Program-made: the position numbers and the translations under genes | DNA from: Asterella californica | Taxonomy: Eukaryota; Streptophyta; Marchantiopsida; Marchantiales; Aytoniaceae | Length of the DNA stretch: 64,000 nt | Direction of reading: 5' to 3' | NCBI GenBank assembly: GCA_036924285.1 | Contig: JAYKYS010000010.1 | Span: forward strand, 7,936,001-8,000,000 | Shown here: one piece after another, positions 11,126 to 23,456 of the stretch | Layout: each line of letters begins with the position of its first letter | Numbering within the stretch: position 1 is the stretch's first letter | Notes under the pieces: model-generated | What the model was told of the DNA's origin: nothing | Seen by the model: only the letters and a program-made list of their open reading frames with translations | Databases searched by the model: none

Positions 11126-11341
11126 ATGAACGGAGAGCCCTTTCGTGCTCCTGATCTTCCACTTGCGCATCCATTCGTCATTAAGATTCATTGTCTGCCG
11201 CGGGATCATTTTCGAGTATTTATGGTAGCTCACTGGAGCGAGTCGTTCATGACCGCGGTGATGGCTACTCCAGACCCTATCATTCTTCCTTTTGTCACAT
11301 ACGACGCGGTTTGGGATCTTACTGTCTATATCTTGCTTTGA
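11126..11341 (+). CDS. Small ORF B1, 3' LTR copy
   Basis: This is the same 71-codon ORF as 2275-2490, with two amino-acid changes and no stop. If the TATA-like site in the LTR is used, this copy would lie in the transcript, downstream of the integrase ORF. It shares the PxxLPxVTYD core with I1 and I2 of element I. Confidence 0.5.
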   Translation: MNGEPFRAPDLPLAHPFVIKIHCLPRDHFRVFMVAHWSESFMTAVMATPDPIILPFVTYDAVWDLTVYILL

Positions 11342-11347
11342 TGTAGT

Positions 11348-11563
11348 ATGGATCCGCCATTAGATCTGAACTTTCCAGCGAGAGTTCCGTTCAACACCTG
11401 GGTCGAAATACGTTGTTACAGTCGACCTAAGGTGGCGCATCGAGAGTTTGTCGTCAGGAACTTTGGTGAGGATTATTACAACCAGATAATAGCTTCATCA
11501 GTTCCTTTTGTAGTGCCGTTTATTGTCAACCGTTTTAGAGTCGGGATTCTGACTCTCTATTGA
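11348..11563 (+). CDS. Small ORF B2, 3' LTR copy
   Basis: The encoded protein is the same as at 2497-2712. It is in frame with B1 across one TGA. The function is unknown. Confidence 0.5.
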   Translation: MDPPLDLNFPARVPFNTWVEIRCYSRPKVAHREFVVRNFGEDYYNQIIASSVPFVVPFIVNRFRVGILTLY

Positions 11564-13171
11564 GTGTAGTTTGTACTTTGTGTTTACGTGCTTCGTTGCC
11601 GACGGCATCGTCAACGGCACGTGTTTGGAGTTTGTTCAATATAAACTTTGAGGCCTAAATGGTACTCTGGGATAAAAATTCGTTCTTTGTGTGTTTGTCA
11701 TGTGAGTGAAGACAAAAATCTTTTTGTCAACTTGTTTCTCATTGGTCGAAAGTTTGATCAATCACCTTCTACCAAGTTCCTTTCACGTTTTCGAGGGTAG
11801 AGGCACTTCCCGTGGACCATTCGCGGAGTGTGGGCTATGGTTGGAAAGCTTGGGAGACGAGGATGCCCGTGGACTCAATGGTTGCTGGATTTGAAGCGCG
11901 GATGAGAAAGTTACGATCAATTGAAGCTGAGGGGGTCAAATTCGTGACCAATTTCATTTCCGTGAGGTCTTTTTCGCTTTCTGGGAGTTCTGTGAGGTTG
12001 CTGGAGATGAATTGACTGTTGCTGGAAAGCTCTTGAGATGGGCTTGCCGATGGACTCCGAGATCGATCGATTCCAAGCCGGAGTGAAAAAGTTATGGCCA
12101 GCTGAAGTTGGGTGTCTCAAATCGGAGGTTATGATAGTAGGCGACTATAAACATGAGACATTGAGAGAGATATGGGGAGTTTGAGGTCGAATTTTGCTAT
12201 GAAACCTTCCAGGGTCTGAGAAGGTACAGTCAGCTACCTACCTGTGAAATTTTGGATTATTGGGTTGAAGGGAAACGTTGTTTTTGTGCACAAGGGTCTG
12301 CATATCGTCTTGTGTCATTGACGAAAAGGGCTTGGATCGTTCCGAGAGTTTGGTTGAAGATCTGCTGGTGAAATTTTACAGAGTGGTAGTGATGGTGACA
12401 CATTAGCTTCTTGAGAAGTTTGAGCTGTTTTGATCGAGTGGTTTGTGAGGAATCGAACAGCAAAGTTCTGTTGAAATAGTATCGTGTTATAGAAACAGCG
12501 AACTTTGGAAGGGCATAGATGCCAACTCAGAGATGATCTCTCTGCATGTAATACCTTAATAGAGAGATTATTCTACAAGCTATCTGCTGGCCTTGGTTTC
12601 ATCTCATTCTGAGCTGTGGTTGAGGAGTGACAGCGAGTTAAAGTTGAGAGGTTCTTGCTCCGAAAGGCGCAAGAGTTAAGATTCTTTTGGAGAACAGGCC
12701 GACCTGGAGGTTTTGCCAGTGCTTCGGAGCACTTGATCATGGGTATGGAGAGTTGTTGACTGTATTTCCTGTGTTTGGATCCTCTCCATACCCGCATGCC
12801 TGTTTGTACGCCCAGTTGGTTTTGATTGGATTTGTGTGCGGGCGTTGCGCTTAGGTTTCTTTTCTATTAGGAGTGCTGGTATTTCTCTTGTGGTGAGGCT
12901 GGAGTGATGACCAGCAGACCCAAGAATGCTTGCGGTGATGGCAGGAACAGGTTGCCCGTGCTTGTTACCACGGTTCTATTCCTAGTCAAGTAAGAGAGAG
13001 ATCTGCCGAGAGGACGTGAGGATATCGTAGCGAGAAAGGTTCAAAGTGTACTTGGAGGTCAGAGAGAGGTTTGGGTGGTTGCTGGTTCTGAGTCACGGAG
13101 TGCGACACGTACTCTCTACAGCTAGATACCCGGTGTATTCCCAGATAAGAAAGCACGTCACACGACAACGT

Positions 13172-15025
13172 GCGATACTATGCTAGGGAGATGGAGGTGA
13201 ACAAGGTACCTGAGAAGGAGATGGTGGAGAACTTTGAACTTGCTGTTGTCCCTGAGATTCGTGGGCATGTGAAGGAGCTCAAGCAGCAGCAAGGATAGAG
13301 TTGGGAGAGCTTTATGCGTGCTTTGAAGGAGGAGTACTACACTGAAGATTCAGAGAGGGTGACCAAGAGAACATTCTTGGAGTGGGTGGTTAAGCCTAAC
13401 AAAGGTTTGTCTGTAAATGAGTTGTTAAAGGAGTTTGATCGTCAGTATGCTCAGCTTTCTAAGACAGAAAAGCTTACACTAGAGGTGGAGAAGACAGAGC
13501 TTTTTCTACAAGCAGCGGACGTGACTATTCAGGAGAAGCTTGAGCTGTTGTTGGAAGACAAGAGTGAGGAGAGAGGATTGAAGATTGATTGGAAGGAGGT
13601 TGAAGAGGCTGTTTCTTTGCTGACCAAGAGATAGAGAAGAAGGGACAAGGTGGTGGTAAGTGAAGCAGCACCTCTGATAATTCATGTCAAGCAGTTGCCT
13701 ACTAAGCCCGCTTTGGTAATTGCTAGAGAGGAAGACTCACCGCTTGATGAGTTGATTAAGGATATGAAGGAGCTTAAGCTTAAGCTCACTAGGTTAGAAG
13801 AGAAGGAGCAGAATGTACAGCCTGCTATGCAGAGACCTTAGATGAGAGAAGGCTTTGTTCATCGTTGTATATGGTGTGATAGCCTAGACCATGTAAGAAG
13901 AGATTGTGGGGAGTTTTCAGATGCATTGAGGAAGGATCTGATCTTCTTCAAAGATGGTAAGATCCATCTGAGAGAGACTGGGGTGATGTTGGGAACCAAC
14001 TTTGGCAAGGGTGGTATGAAGAGACTTGTGAATGAGATATCAGCATCACATGCTGTTTCTCTTGTGAATGCTGCTACATGTGGAGTGAAAGTGGAGATGG
14101 AGAGAGAGAAAGGGAGTACTGGGTTGTGGTCTGATGTAGTGCGGTCCGTAGCTAAAACAGAGCTAGACAAGGATGTGCTACGAAGGATTGGCAACTCAAT
14201 TCGAGAAGCTACAGGATGAAATGATCATGTGGATACTATGTCAGTGCATGCTTATGTTGCAAGAAGTCAGCATGAAGCTGTACTAGAAGAAAAACGCAGG
14301 AGGGAGGATGCAGGTGAGGCTTCTACAGCCAAACGACCTGCTACAAGGAGTGAAAGGGCTAGACCAGAGGCAAGGCAGGAGACAACACCTACTCGGGAGG
14401 AGAATATGGAGGATCTACCACCTACAACACCAAAGGAGAAGGAGAGAAGCAAGGAGAAGGGTAAGATGCCTGCATACAAACTTCAGTCTGACATTGAGAT
14501 TGCTACAGACCTGAAGCAAGTGTTAGAGAATCGTATCTTGAATGGGAAGGTTGAGTTTACTTTGGGTGAGATTCTTGGGATTGCAAAGCGTGAGTTCCAT
14601 GAGGTTATCATAGATATCATCAAGAGGAAACGTCAGATTTTGGGTGAAGCAGCTACGCTTAACGCTCTAGGGACCAAACTGTTGGAGGATGAGGAGGATG
14701 AGATTGCTAGTTACTGCTCTCAAGTATCAGAAGGGAGTTCGTATCAGCACGTGAGGTTTGAAGATGAGGTGGAAGCATCGCAGAAGAGCCATTACTCTCA
14801 CAACCATTGGGCAAGAGCAACCACAGAGACCTTGGTGAAGTTGGGAGATCTGGAGAAACCTGTGGTGGCATTGATTGATCATGGCTCAGAGATTATGATG
14901 TCTAAGGAGCTGTACAAGCGTGGGAAGTGGCCCATAGACACCGACCATGGATGGCTTATCCGTGCTGCCAACAACCAGAGGGGAGAACTCTATGGTGCTT
15001 GTCCCAACATCAAGGTAACTGTGGA
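13172..15025 (+). pseudogene. Gag-protease of element A, continuation, truncated
   Basis: It continues A's gag in frame after element B (KYV|RYYAREMEVNKVPE). One frame runs through the whole piece with nonsense codons near 13297, 13632, 13839 and 14217. A zinc knuckle CIWCDSLDHVRRDC is at 13870 and a DHGSE protease motif at 14880. One or two residues of the usual INIxSKE stretch are missing after the protease motif. The protein stops matching its relatives after GELYGACPNIKVTV, where GAAGAC-rich sequence of element C/D takes over. RT, RNase H, integrase and the 3' LTR of A are absent. Confidence 0.85.
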
Positions 15026-15204
15026 AGAAGCCGCTTCCGTGCTTCCAAGAGCTTCTTGGAAGACTCGATCTTGGAAGACTGCAGTGAGTACAACAGGAAG
15101 CAGGAGAAGAAGACGTTCCGAACCTGTGATCGGTTGTTTTAGACATTCAGTCTACCGGATCTAGTGGTAGAGAAGAGAGACATCTGTTCTCAGTACTCTG
15201 GTGG
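15026..15204 (+). other. Breakpoint and leader remnant of element C/D
   Basis: The sequence changes abruptly here from A's protease to the GAAGAC-rich composition of C/D. There is no LTR end at the junction, so this is a deletion or recombination breakpoint and not an insertion site. It removed A's 3' half and, I infer, the rest of D's 5' LTR with its primer site. No gene is seen in these bases. Confidence 0.6.
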
Positions 15205-17289
15205 ATGCCTCCGACCAGAGGAAGAAGCAGAAGACGCACGGGTAAAGATCCTGAGTGGGTAAATTCACCCCAGCGAACCCCTTCAAGAGAGCAGCGGATA
15301 TCCCTGAGACACCAAAAGAAAGAAGAAGAGCTCAGGAAGATCCGATCAGTAGAGTTGGAAGAGCCTTCTATCTCGAGCATAATCTTTGGCGAAGACAGAA
15401 GCCAACCGGGTGATCACGTGTATAAAGTAGATTTTGGTACTGGTTACTCGGAAGACGTCTTCCCAAGTACGGAAGAAGCTTCTCAAGGTGAGGGAAGACT
15501 GGAGGAGATCGTTCCAGACGTCTCGAAGGATAGCAGTGACAGTAGTTCTGACTCAGAAGACGACCTTCGTGATTCAGATAGGCCTGGACCTTCGAGAAGA
15601 CCATCTCCACCACCTAGACCTAAGGGAGGAAGAAGTTGGCAGTCGCACCAGCCGACAGTCGACATGGCTTCCCACACTCGGCAGAAGTACCATCCGTACG
15701 ACGATGATGCTGACGCGGACGACTTCATCACGATGTTCGAGACCATCTCTCGATCCAACAAGGAGGACGCTGATGTTGACAGACTTCGGGTATTTCCCAG
15801 TTTGATCGTAGGGAAGGGAAGGAAGTGGATGAGTAAGATGTTGGATGATGGTGTAGTAATGGCCGCTTGGGCTACTCTAAAGGCAGCTTTTCTGAAGAGG
15901 TTCAGAGGAGTGGGCTATGATCAGATGACCCTCATAGAACTTCAGAGACTCGAACGGAAGAAGAAAGAGACACTTCGGGATTACACCGAGAGGTTTGAAG
16001 ACCTCCTGGATCACATCCCTCAGAACCAAAGAAGACCCGGTTACTGTGCTCAACAAGCCGTGAACTGGTACTTGGGAGGATTGTCTCAGGATATGGAATT
16101 GTACTGCAGAAGAGGAGGAGGTGATGATTTAGCAGAGGTACAGAAGCATGCCGAGCAGTATGAAACCTCGAGCATCACTCAGAATATGACGAAAGACAGA
16201 GGGAAGACCTCAAAGAAGTCCAAGAAGCCGAAGAAGTCTTCTAGGAAATCCAAGAGGAAGTCCAAGTCCACTGAAACTGATAACAGTGATTCGGAAGCAT
16301 CCTCTACTTTTGAAGAGTCTACTGTCGAAAGTTCAGAATCCAAATCTGAACAAGAGAAGAAGACGCAGAAGAAGAAGAAGGAGAAGACGCGAGGAAGGGA
16401 GGAAGTTGTGCAGAAGATGCCTCAGACTCAGATCATACAGTCTGCACCTGATCCCCGCATCGATGAGGTTCTGAAGCAGTTTGCCGACCTGAAAGTTCAT
16501 CTTTTGAACCAGAAGGACAAGCGGAAGCAACCTACGGCTTCCCGGCCAAACCTTTGGTGCAACCTTTATAACTCTTCCGGACACACCAGAGATCAGTGTA
16601 CGCAGGACCAAGCTGTCAACTGGGCAGGATGGGAAGAAGACGATGAGGGATATCTACACGATCCCAATGGGGAAACTTGCTATAGGATAGAGACGATACA
16701 ACCCTTCACTCCTACGCCTCCCGTCCAATATAATCGTTATGTACATAGTGATAGAGCTAGCAATGTACAGACCAGGACGCCATGGCAACCTTCTTCATCA
16801 CAACGACCTCTTAACCCTCTTCTTGGAACGTGCAATAATTGTGAAGAGGTAGGACACTTGTGGTCCACCTGTCCTCATCCGAGAAGACAGATTGGGCAAG
16901 TGCCCTTGTGTGGGAACTATAAGGAAGCCGGTCATTTCACAGGGAATTGTCCTCAGACCTTACGACCACGACAAATGGTTAGATTTGCAGATACCACGCC
17001 TCCTGCAGAAGTTGCATCAACTTCTAAACTCGAGTTAGCAGTGGTACAGCACATCACGGTAGAAGAAGAGGATCCTGGGGATTGTACGGATTGTCTCCAT
17101 ATCGAGGAAGACGAACCGGACCCCGGGAAGCACGAAGGAAAGGAACTCCAGCTGCAGAAGATGACTGCAGCTCAGAAGACGAAGTTACTTGAGGCAGCTT
17201 CTTCGCGGATGGCACTATTTGGAGCCCTAGCCCGGATTCAGACAGTTGGCCTCCCGAAGAAGTCTTGGACGAAGCGGTGTTCAAGGTAA
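15205..17289 (+). pseudogene. Gag of element C/D
   Basis: The ATG at 15205 starts a hydrophilic, acidic Gag. A retrotransposon gag domain is around 15860-16030 (FLKRFRGVGYDQM, TLRDYTERFEDLLDHIP). A long Lys/Ser/Glu low-complexity region follows at 16190-16400. There are three knuckle-like segments near 16555, 16830 and 16910. Only the middle one, CNNCEEVGHLWSTC, is intact; the other two have Tyr at a Cys position. The end of the ORF looks shifted: around 17150-17290 the reading frame of the following pol ORF gives the more Gag-Pol-like acidic text (SPDSDSWPPEEVLDEAVF). This copy is degenerate. Confidence 0.8.
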
Positions 17290-20200
17290 GTACCAGAAGC
17301 AAAGGGAAGTTAGAATCTCGTCAGAAGGAGATCAGGAAGAAGAAGCAGCGAAAGGAGAGGTCATCTTCTCCTGAGCGGCCGTCTTCTCCTACTTACGACA
17401 GAGAAGATCCGAAGTACTTTGCTCCTGACATTAGACAAGAGGTTGAAGCGATCATGCAAGAAGAGCTGGAGAGGAGACGGAAGATAGTACAGCAGCTTCT
17501 TACACCGACTACGGCAGCCCCTGTCTCACGGGAACAGCCCCCAGTCGAGGAAAGACACTCTTCTGGTCTTCCACCCAAGGAAGCAGCTACTACATCTTCT
17601 CTGTTGGAAACACCAGTCACTCTTCTGAAAAGATCTCCTTACGACTTCTTGCGAGACTTGTGGAATCAGAAGACGGATGTAACCTTCCAACAGCTGTTAG
17701 ATGACAACGCTGGTTACAGGAAGTTGTTACAATCTGTGCTTCGAGGATCGAGGAAGAGGAGGACAGCTAAACTTCCCAAGAGCACCCCGATCCTAAGGAT
17801 AGAGCATGAGGACTTGGGAGCCCCAGAACTTGATATGGAGATCCATGACTGTCTTCTGAAAAAGGTACCCATTGATTTCGGCTCCGGAGTTAACATCATG
17901 ACGGAAGAAACGGCACATGCCCTAGGCTTCACTGAGTTCCAACCTACTCCGAGAATCCTCAGAATGGCGGACCAGACCAGAAGACGACCTTTGGGGCAAC
18001 TGAAAGATGTCTTGACGGTAATTGGTGGAGTATCTTTTTACCTCACTTACATCATTTTGCGACCTGTAGCTAAGGTTGGATATCAGGTGTTGATAGGAAG
18101 ACCATGGCTGTATGCTGCAAATGTAAATACCGACTGGAGAAGGCATCGTTTGAGATTTCACAATCCTACACCCAAGCCAGGTGAGAAGACTAAGGTCTCG
18201 TTTCCTTGGATCAAGATTGGACACCAAGGTGAAACTCTGTCTACAAGAGAGGGGTACACTTCAGAAGACTCAGTTGCGTCTTCTGACAGTGATGAACGGT
18301 ATAATGAGTTTGTGGTGAATAACTTGTGTACTACAGAAGTAGCAGAGAGAGCCGAAGATGTGATCTGTGGATACATTGAGTGCTACGAGATTGCGGAAGA
18401 AGAGTTTCCAGAAGACGAAAGTATCGTCTTCCCTTCGGAAGATCCGACAGTTGGTCTTCTTAAAGACGAATCGGAACCAGAAGAAGCTCCCAAACTGGAA
18501 TACTTTGGTGCCAGTGAGTACAGTCACACTGAAGGAATGGTAAACCCGGATGATCTTCAAGAGATGGAGGTTGCTCCTGGCAAGAAGCTGAAGCTTTCCA
18601 AGGTGATCAAGGGCCAGCAGTTGGAAGACTTTCGAGAACTTCTGACGGAGTTCCAGGATGTCTTCGCATGGACCATAGAAGACATGAAGGGCATACCTCG
18701 AGAGCTGGGAGAACATCGGATTGACTTGCTGGAGGGCGTTGTTCCTGCACGGCAGAGGCAGTATCGGCTCAACCCCAAGTACTCGTTTCTAGTGAAGGAC
18801 CAGATCGACCAATACCTGAAGGCAGGGGTCATCTTCCCAATACTTAGTAGTGAGTGGGTAGCTCCTATCGTCATCGTGCCGAAGAAGCAGACAGGAAAGA
18901 TCCGAGTGTGTCAGGACTTCCGGAAGCTGAACTTGACCACGAAGAAGGATCATCATCCTTTACCATTCACCGACTCTGTGTTAGACCAGGTAGCAGGACA
19001 TGAGTTCTACAGCTTCCTGGATGGAGATTCTGGGTACAACCAAGTTTCAATTAGAGAAGAAGACAAGTCGAAAACCACTTTCACTACTGATTGGGGCACG
19101 TACGCGTACAATCAAATACCGTTTGGTTTATGCAACGCACCCGTCACATTCCAGAGATTGATGATTACAATCTTCAAGGAGTATCTTTGCACTTTCATGG
19201 AGATTTTCTTGGATGACTTTGTTGTGTTTGGATCGAGAGAAGACCACTTGATATTTCTAAGGAAGTGTTTTCTGAAGTGTAGAGAACATCGTTTGGCTCT
19301 TCACCCTGAGAAGTGCTTCTTTGGTATGTCAGAGGGGATCTTGCCAGGACATAGGATTTTCGGAAGAGGTGTAGAAGTCGACTGTGCTAAGGTGAAAGTC
19401 ATCATGAAACTGCACCCACCTGCTAACCTGACTCAGTTGAGAAGCTTCCTTGGCAACGTAGGATACTACAGGAGGTTTATTGACAGGTAGGCAGAGGTAG
19501 CAGGAAGACTCACTAAGTTGCTGAAGAAGGACGAACCATACGTTTGGTCTTCTGAGCAGCAAGAAGCATTCGAAGAAATGAAGAGGCTTCTGTCGGAATC
19601 CCCTGTCTTAAGGCCACCTGATTGAGAAAGAGTCTTCCATATCTATGTGGATGTTTCTGCTTTCACCATAGGGGTGGCGTTGAGTCAGAAAGATGAGAAG
19701 AAGAAGGATTATCCCATCTACTATGCGGGAAGACAACTCAGTGATGCAGAGAAGAAGTACTCGACAACTGAAAGGGAGTGTCTTGGCATGATTTACTCAT
19801 GTAGGAAGTTTAGACACTATCTTCTAGCCAACCCGTTTGTCTTCTATGTAGATCATTTCTCTTTGAAACATCTTGTAAAGAAAGCAGATTTGTCTGGTAG
19901 GATAGCTAGGTGGATTCTTCTACTCCAGGAATTTACTTACACAGTTGAGTCAGCATGTTAATGCTGACTACCTATCCAGATTAGAGACAGAACAACGAGA
20001 AGATGAAGTGGAAGACGAGTTCCTTGACGAGAAGTTGTTTTCAGTTTTTGCAGAGACACTTTCATCTGAGGGGGGCGTACCGCCTGCTTCCCAGAAGACG
20101 AGACTAGATCTTCTGATCCAGTCTTTGCGACTTTCACAGAAGAGTCGATCTTCAAGGACTTGAGGAAGTTCTTGGATGACCAACAGTATCCTGAGGGATT

Positions 20201-21397
20201 GGATGCGGAGCAGAAGGCTGTCTTCTTACACAAGACAGGTCCTTATGCCATCTTCCAGGGTATCCTGTTTCGGAAGGGACATGACGAGAAGCTAAGGAGA
20301 TGTCTTGAGCCTTCGGAGATTAAATCAGTGATCACAGGTCTTCACTACGAAGATGCTGGGGGTCACTACGGGTTGAAAACCACAGTGAAGAAGATGTTAG
20401 ACGCCGGATACTGGTGGCCGACCATATACCGAGACACTTTTCAGGAGATCAGGAAGTGCGATGCGTGCCAAAGGGTGGGAAGACCGACAGCTACGACAAG
20501 GTGGCCTCTTACTCCCATTCTTCCGCTTGCTCCGTTCGAAAAGTGAGGGATCGACTTTATGAGGCCTATCGCCCCGGTGGCAAGAAGAACACGAGCACGG
20601 TACATTTTAATAGCTACCGACTATGCTACCAAGATGGTGGAAGGCGAGGCCACAAGGAAGAACGATGTCGCAGTGGTAGCCAGGTTCCTTTGACACAACA
20701 TCATCACTAGGTACGGATGTCCACTGGAATTGGTATCAGACAGGGGTACTCATTTCTTAAATGAGACTATCTCCCTCCTGACCCAATACTTCAGGATTAA
20801 GCATAGGAAGACGACGCCGTACAACCCGAAAGCGAATGGACTGACGGAGAAGTCGAACGGTCTTCTGTGTAACATCCTGAATAAGGTAACTGTTAACCAT
20901 GCGTATGATTGGACACGAAATTGTCATCTGTGTTATGGGCTTTCAAGATTTCACCTAAGATCACAACCCAGAAGACACCCTTCTACCTAACTTATGGCAT
21001 AAAACCTATTGTGCCCATTGAGTTAGAAGTCCCAACATACCGGTTAGCCGTATCCGAACGCATGGGAGAAGAAGAAAGCCAGGAGCAGCGTCTTCTGAAT
21101 TTCGTAGAGTTTGAAGAAGACAGGAATGCAGCTTTGGAGAAGACATACGAGGTGCAAGCACAACTTAAGGTTAACTACGATAGCAAGCTGAGGAAGGTGA
21201 CCGTTGTGGATGGGGACTTGGTTCTTCTCTACGACAACCGACATCTTAAGTTCCCTGGGAAACTTCATCTTCGCTGGATGGGTCCTTACCGCGTCTTGGA
21301 GGTCTTCGACAATGGCTCCTTGCAGTTGGAAGAGTTGGACGGTACACTGATGACCACTCGTGTTAATGGGTGGCGTGTCAAGAAGTATTGGACGTAA
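17265..21397 (+). pseudogene. Pol of element C/D, multiply broken
   Basis: Order: protease (VPIDFGSGVNIM near 17870, LIGRPWLYA at 18090), RT (SEWVAPIVIVPKK at 18850, SFLDGDSGYNQV at 19010, FLDD box near 19207), RNase H (YVDVSAFTIGVAL at 19645, YVDHFSLKHLV at 19845), integrase zinc domain (CDACQ at 20460), integrase core (VSDRGTHF at 20732, NGLTEKSN at 20836) and a C-terminal part ending VNGWRVKKYW at 21394. No chromodomain is present. Stops or shifts occur at 19488, about 19624, 19960, 20546, 20710 and 20920. The TDYATK-type integrase and the C-terminus fit the plant Tat/Athila branch. Confidence 0.85.
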
Positions 21398-23456
21398 ATA
21401 GAAGTGCAGAAAACACTGATGTTTGCGGGGACGCAAACATGTGAGGGTGGGCGTATGTGGTGCCCACAAATTACAGGATTCACGAATTTTTAAAATTTTT
21501 AAGATTAATAACTTGTTTGTATAACTGAAGAAGCGTTGTTACTTAAGGTTACGTCTTCCTTAGCAGGAAGATGATCTTACGAGCTGTTTGTAGTAATAAG
21601 TTGACTTCTTTGGAAGACGACCATCTTCGGAAGAGCGTCTTCTCAGTTGCATCTTCGGAAGACAGAAGACGGCGAAAGACATCCATCTTCTGGAAGACAG
21701 CGACCGCGAAGGCCTAACCACAACTTTTTCAGTAAAGGAGTAGTTGTACCTACTGGGTCGCACCGAACAGGTAGGTAGGTTAGGTAAGTCATCTAGGGTC
21801 GAAACCCCTAAACTGCGGGGAAGATACAGAAGCGCATTAGTGGATTCTCAGCTTCTCGCAGCAGGAGCACTCTTGGTGGAGAAGATCGAATTCCGAGAGT
21901 GAGCTTCACGAGAGGAAATCGAGTGAGGAAATCGAGAGAGGAAAGCGAGCGAGGTGAGGACCAGTTGGCAGCTAGGCGAAGGGCGAGACCGAATTGCTGA
22001 AGCACGGAAGGCAGGGAGCGAAGGCGTTTCTGTGAGCTCCAGGGAAGCTGACATTGGAGAGTAGCTGAGTAGAATCGAAGGTGGAATTGAGACGTGATCA
22101 GGAATTGAACAGCGGAAGCAGCCGTGTGGAGTCGCATTGGAGCTAGGACCAGAGCCAGAAGCGTGCAGAAGGTCGAAGACAACTCGAGAAGCAGAAGAAG
22201 ACTGTAGAGGTTCTTCCCACGTTCTTTCCCCTTCCCACTTCTTCTCGCCTTTGTCTGATATTCCCCGCGCTTCTCCGGTTGTTTGCAGGCAGCCTGATCG
22301 ATTACCCCCACCCCCATTTTTCCTATTGAGACATTGGGTGCGGAAGCGCTGCCCAATTTCTGTCAGACATCTTCCTACTTCTTCCTGAGTTCAATTCGAG
22401 CTTCCCTACCCATCATCCCCAAATTGACGATCCCAGCTATCAATTTCCCTACCCTTCTACCCCTCTACACCCAAAACCTCGAACAGAAGACGCTTCGGAA
22501 GATGGGAACATCTTCGGAAGACGCTTCTTAAACTTGATTGTCTTCCGAAGACTGTCTTCGGAAGTCGACTATAACTAATTCGTATCAAGAGTGGATTTGT
22601 GTTGCTTTTGTGTTAAGAGAGGCTTGGTACGAATCCCGAGTGGTGTGGTGAGTTGTTTTGTTATTTCGAGAAGTTGGAAGTCAAGAACTAGGCCCGTGCC
22701 TCCCGGTCTTCCAAGCTTCTCAACTCCACATCCTCTTAGAAAGACTAGAAGACTGAAAGGCTGGCAAAATGAGCGAGAAGACGTGAGGGTCCATTTCGGG
22801 TCTCTTCTGTCCGACCCATAGCAGCCATTCCTTCTTCTTCCCAAACTTAGAAGAGAGTCGTGAGAATACTTGCTGGCAGAATCTGGAGAGAATGGTCGAG
22901 GGTCATGTCTTCCCATCGAGCAGCAAGCTTCTTCTGAGTGCGTATGAGAGGTGAGAAGTCAGAAGAACAGAGTGCAATTGTCTTGAGTCTGTTGTGAGGA
23001 TAGATTGCGCGTAGGAAGACGAAGACAGGTGAGACCGGTGAAGGGAAGCCTGACTTCGGGAAGTCTTCCGAGAAAGACATTGAATCGGAAACTGTCCCGA
23101 GTGTCTTCTCAGAGCCCACTGTCACCGTAGGAGCCCGCAACCATCTTCTGAACCTGTCATGCACTTTATGTTTCGCGAATTTTGTATCTTCTGATAGGAA
23201 GTAGGATGTAATGCAAGGTGGGTTGTCTTCTTGGTAATCCATGCGAGGCCTTGCTTAGATAGGATTGTTTAGATATAGCTCGGAAGACGAGAGCTATCTT
23301 GGAAGTACTGTTAGAATCCCGGAAGACGGAGTAGTTGTCTTCTGGAAGACTAGTTTCGTCTTCTGAGAAGTAGAAGCTAGACTGTGGGCACTTGGGAAGG
23401 ACTGAGCCTTCAGTTCATAGTAGGTGCTTGTGGTTTAGTGCAACAGATCTTCCAGT
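21398..23456 (+). other. Untranslated 3' region of element C/D
   Basis: About 2 kb lie between pol and the extra ORF. No ORF here shows coding character or resembles a known domain. The stretch is dense in GAAGAC/GTCTTC, with palindromic pairs such as those around 22540-22570. I see no LTR boundary in it. Confidence 0.6.

Larger units (their letters stand above)
1984..13167 (+). mobile_element. Element B, complete Ty3/gypsy retrotransposon
   Basis: The order is 5' LTR 1984-4844, primer site 4847, gag-PR 4910-7276, RT-RNaseH-IN 7282-10769, purine tract 10821-10834, 3' LTR 10835-13167. The LTR termini are 8-bp inverted repeats (TGTCGTGT / ACACGACA). The 4-bp target duplication ACGT is at 1980-1983 and 13168-13171. 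Apart from a 528-bp repeat expansion, the two LTRs differ only at scattered single bases, so the insertion is recent relative to its host A. The coding region is damaged: one nonsense codon in gag and a small deletion in RT. The copy is therefore not autonomous as it stands. Confidence 0.95.
10835..13167 (+). repeat. 3' LTR of element B (2333 bp)
   Basis: It is near-identical to the 5' LTR without the three extra 176-bp units. It keeps both small ORFs open. It ends CACACGACA, followed by the target duplication ACGT and then the continuation of A's gag. Confidence 0.95.

Noticed and set aside
21456..21480. TGTGGTGCCCAC after a purine-rich stretch as the LTR start of C/D
   Set aside because: No second copy exists in the window, while 37605 has one at 282; the extra ORF also follows further downstream.
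22137..22388. Short plus-strand ORF and longer antisense ORF (21808-22356)
   Set aside because: No domain, start context or neighbour supports either; composition follows the GAAGAC bias.
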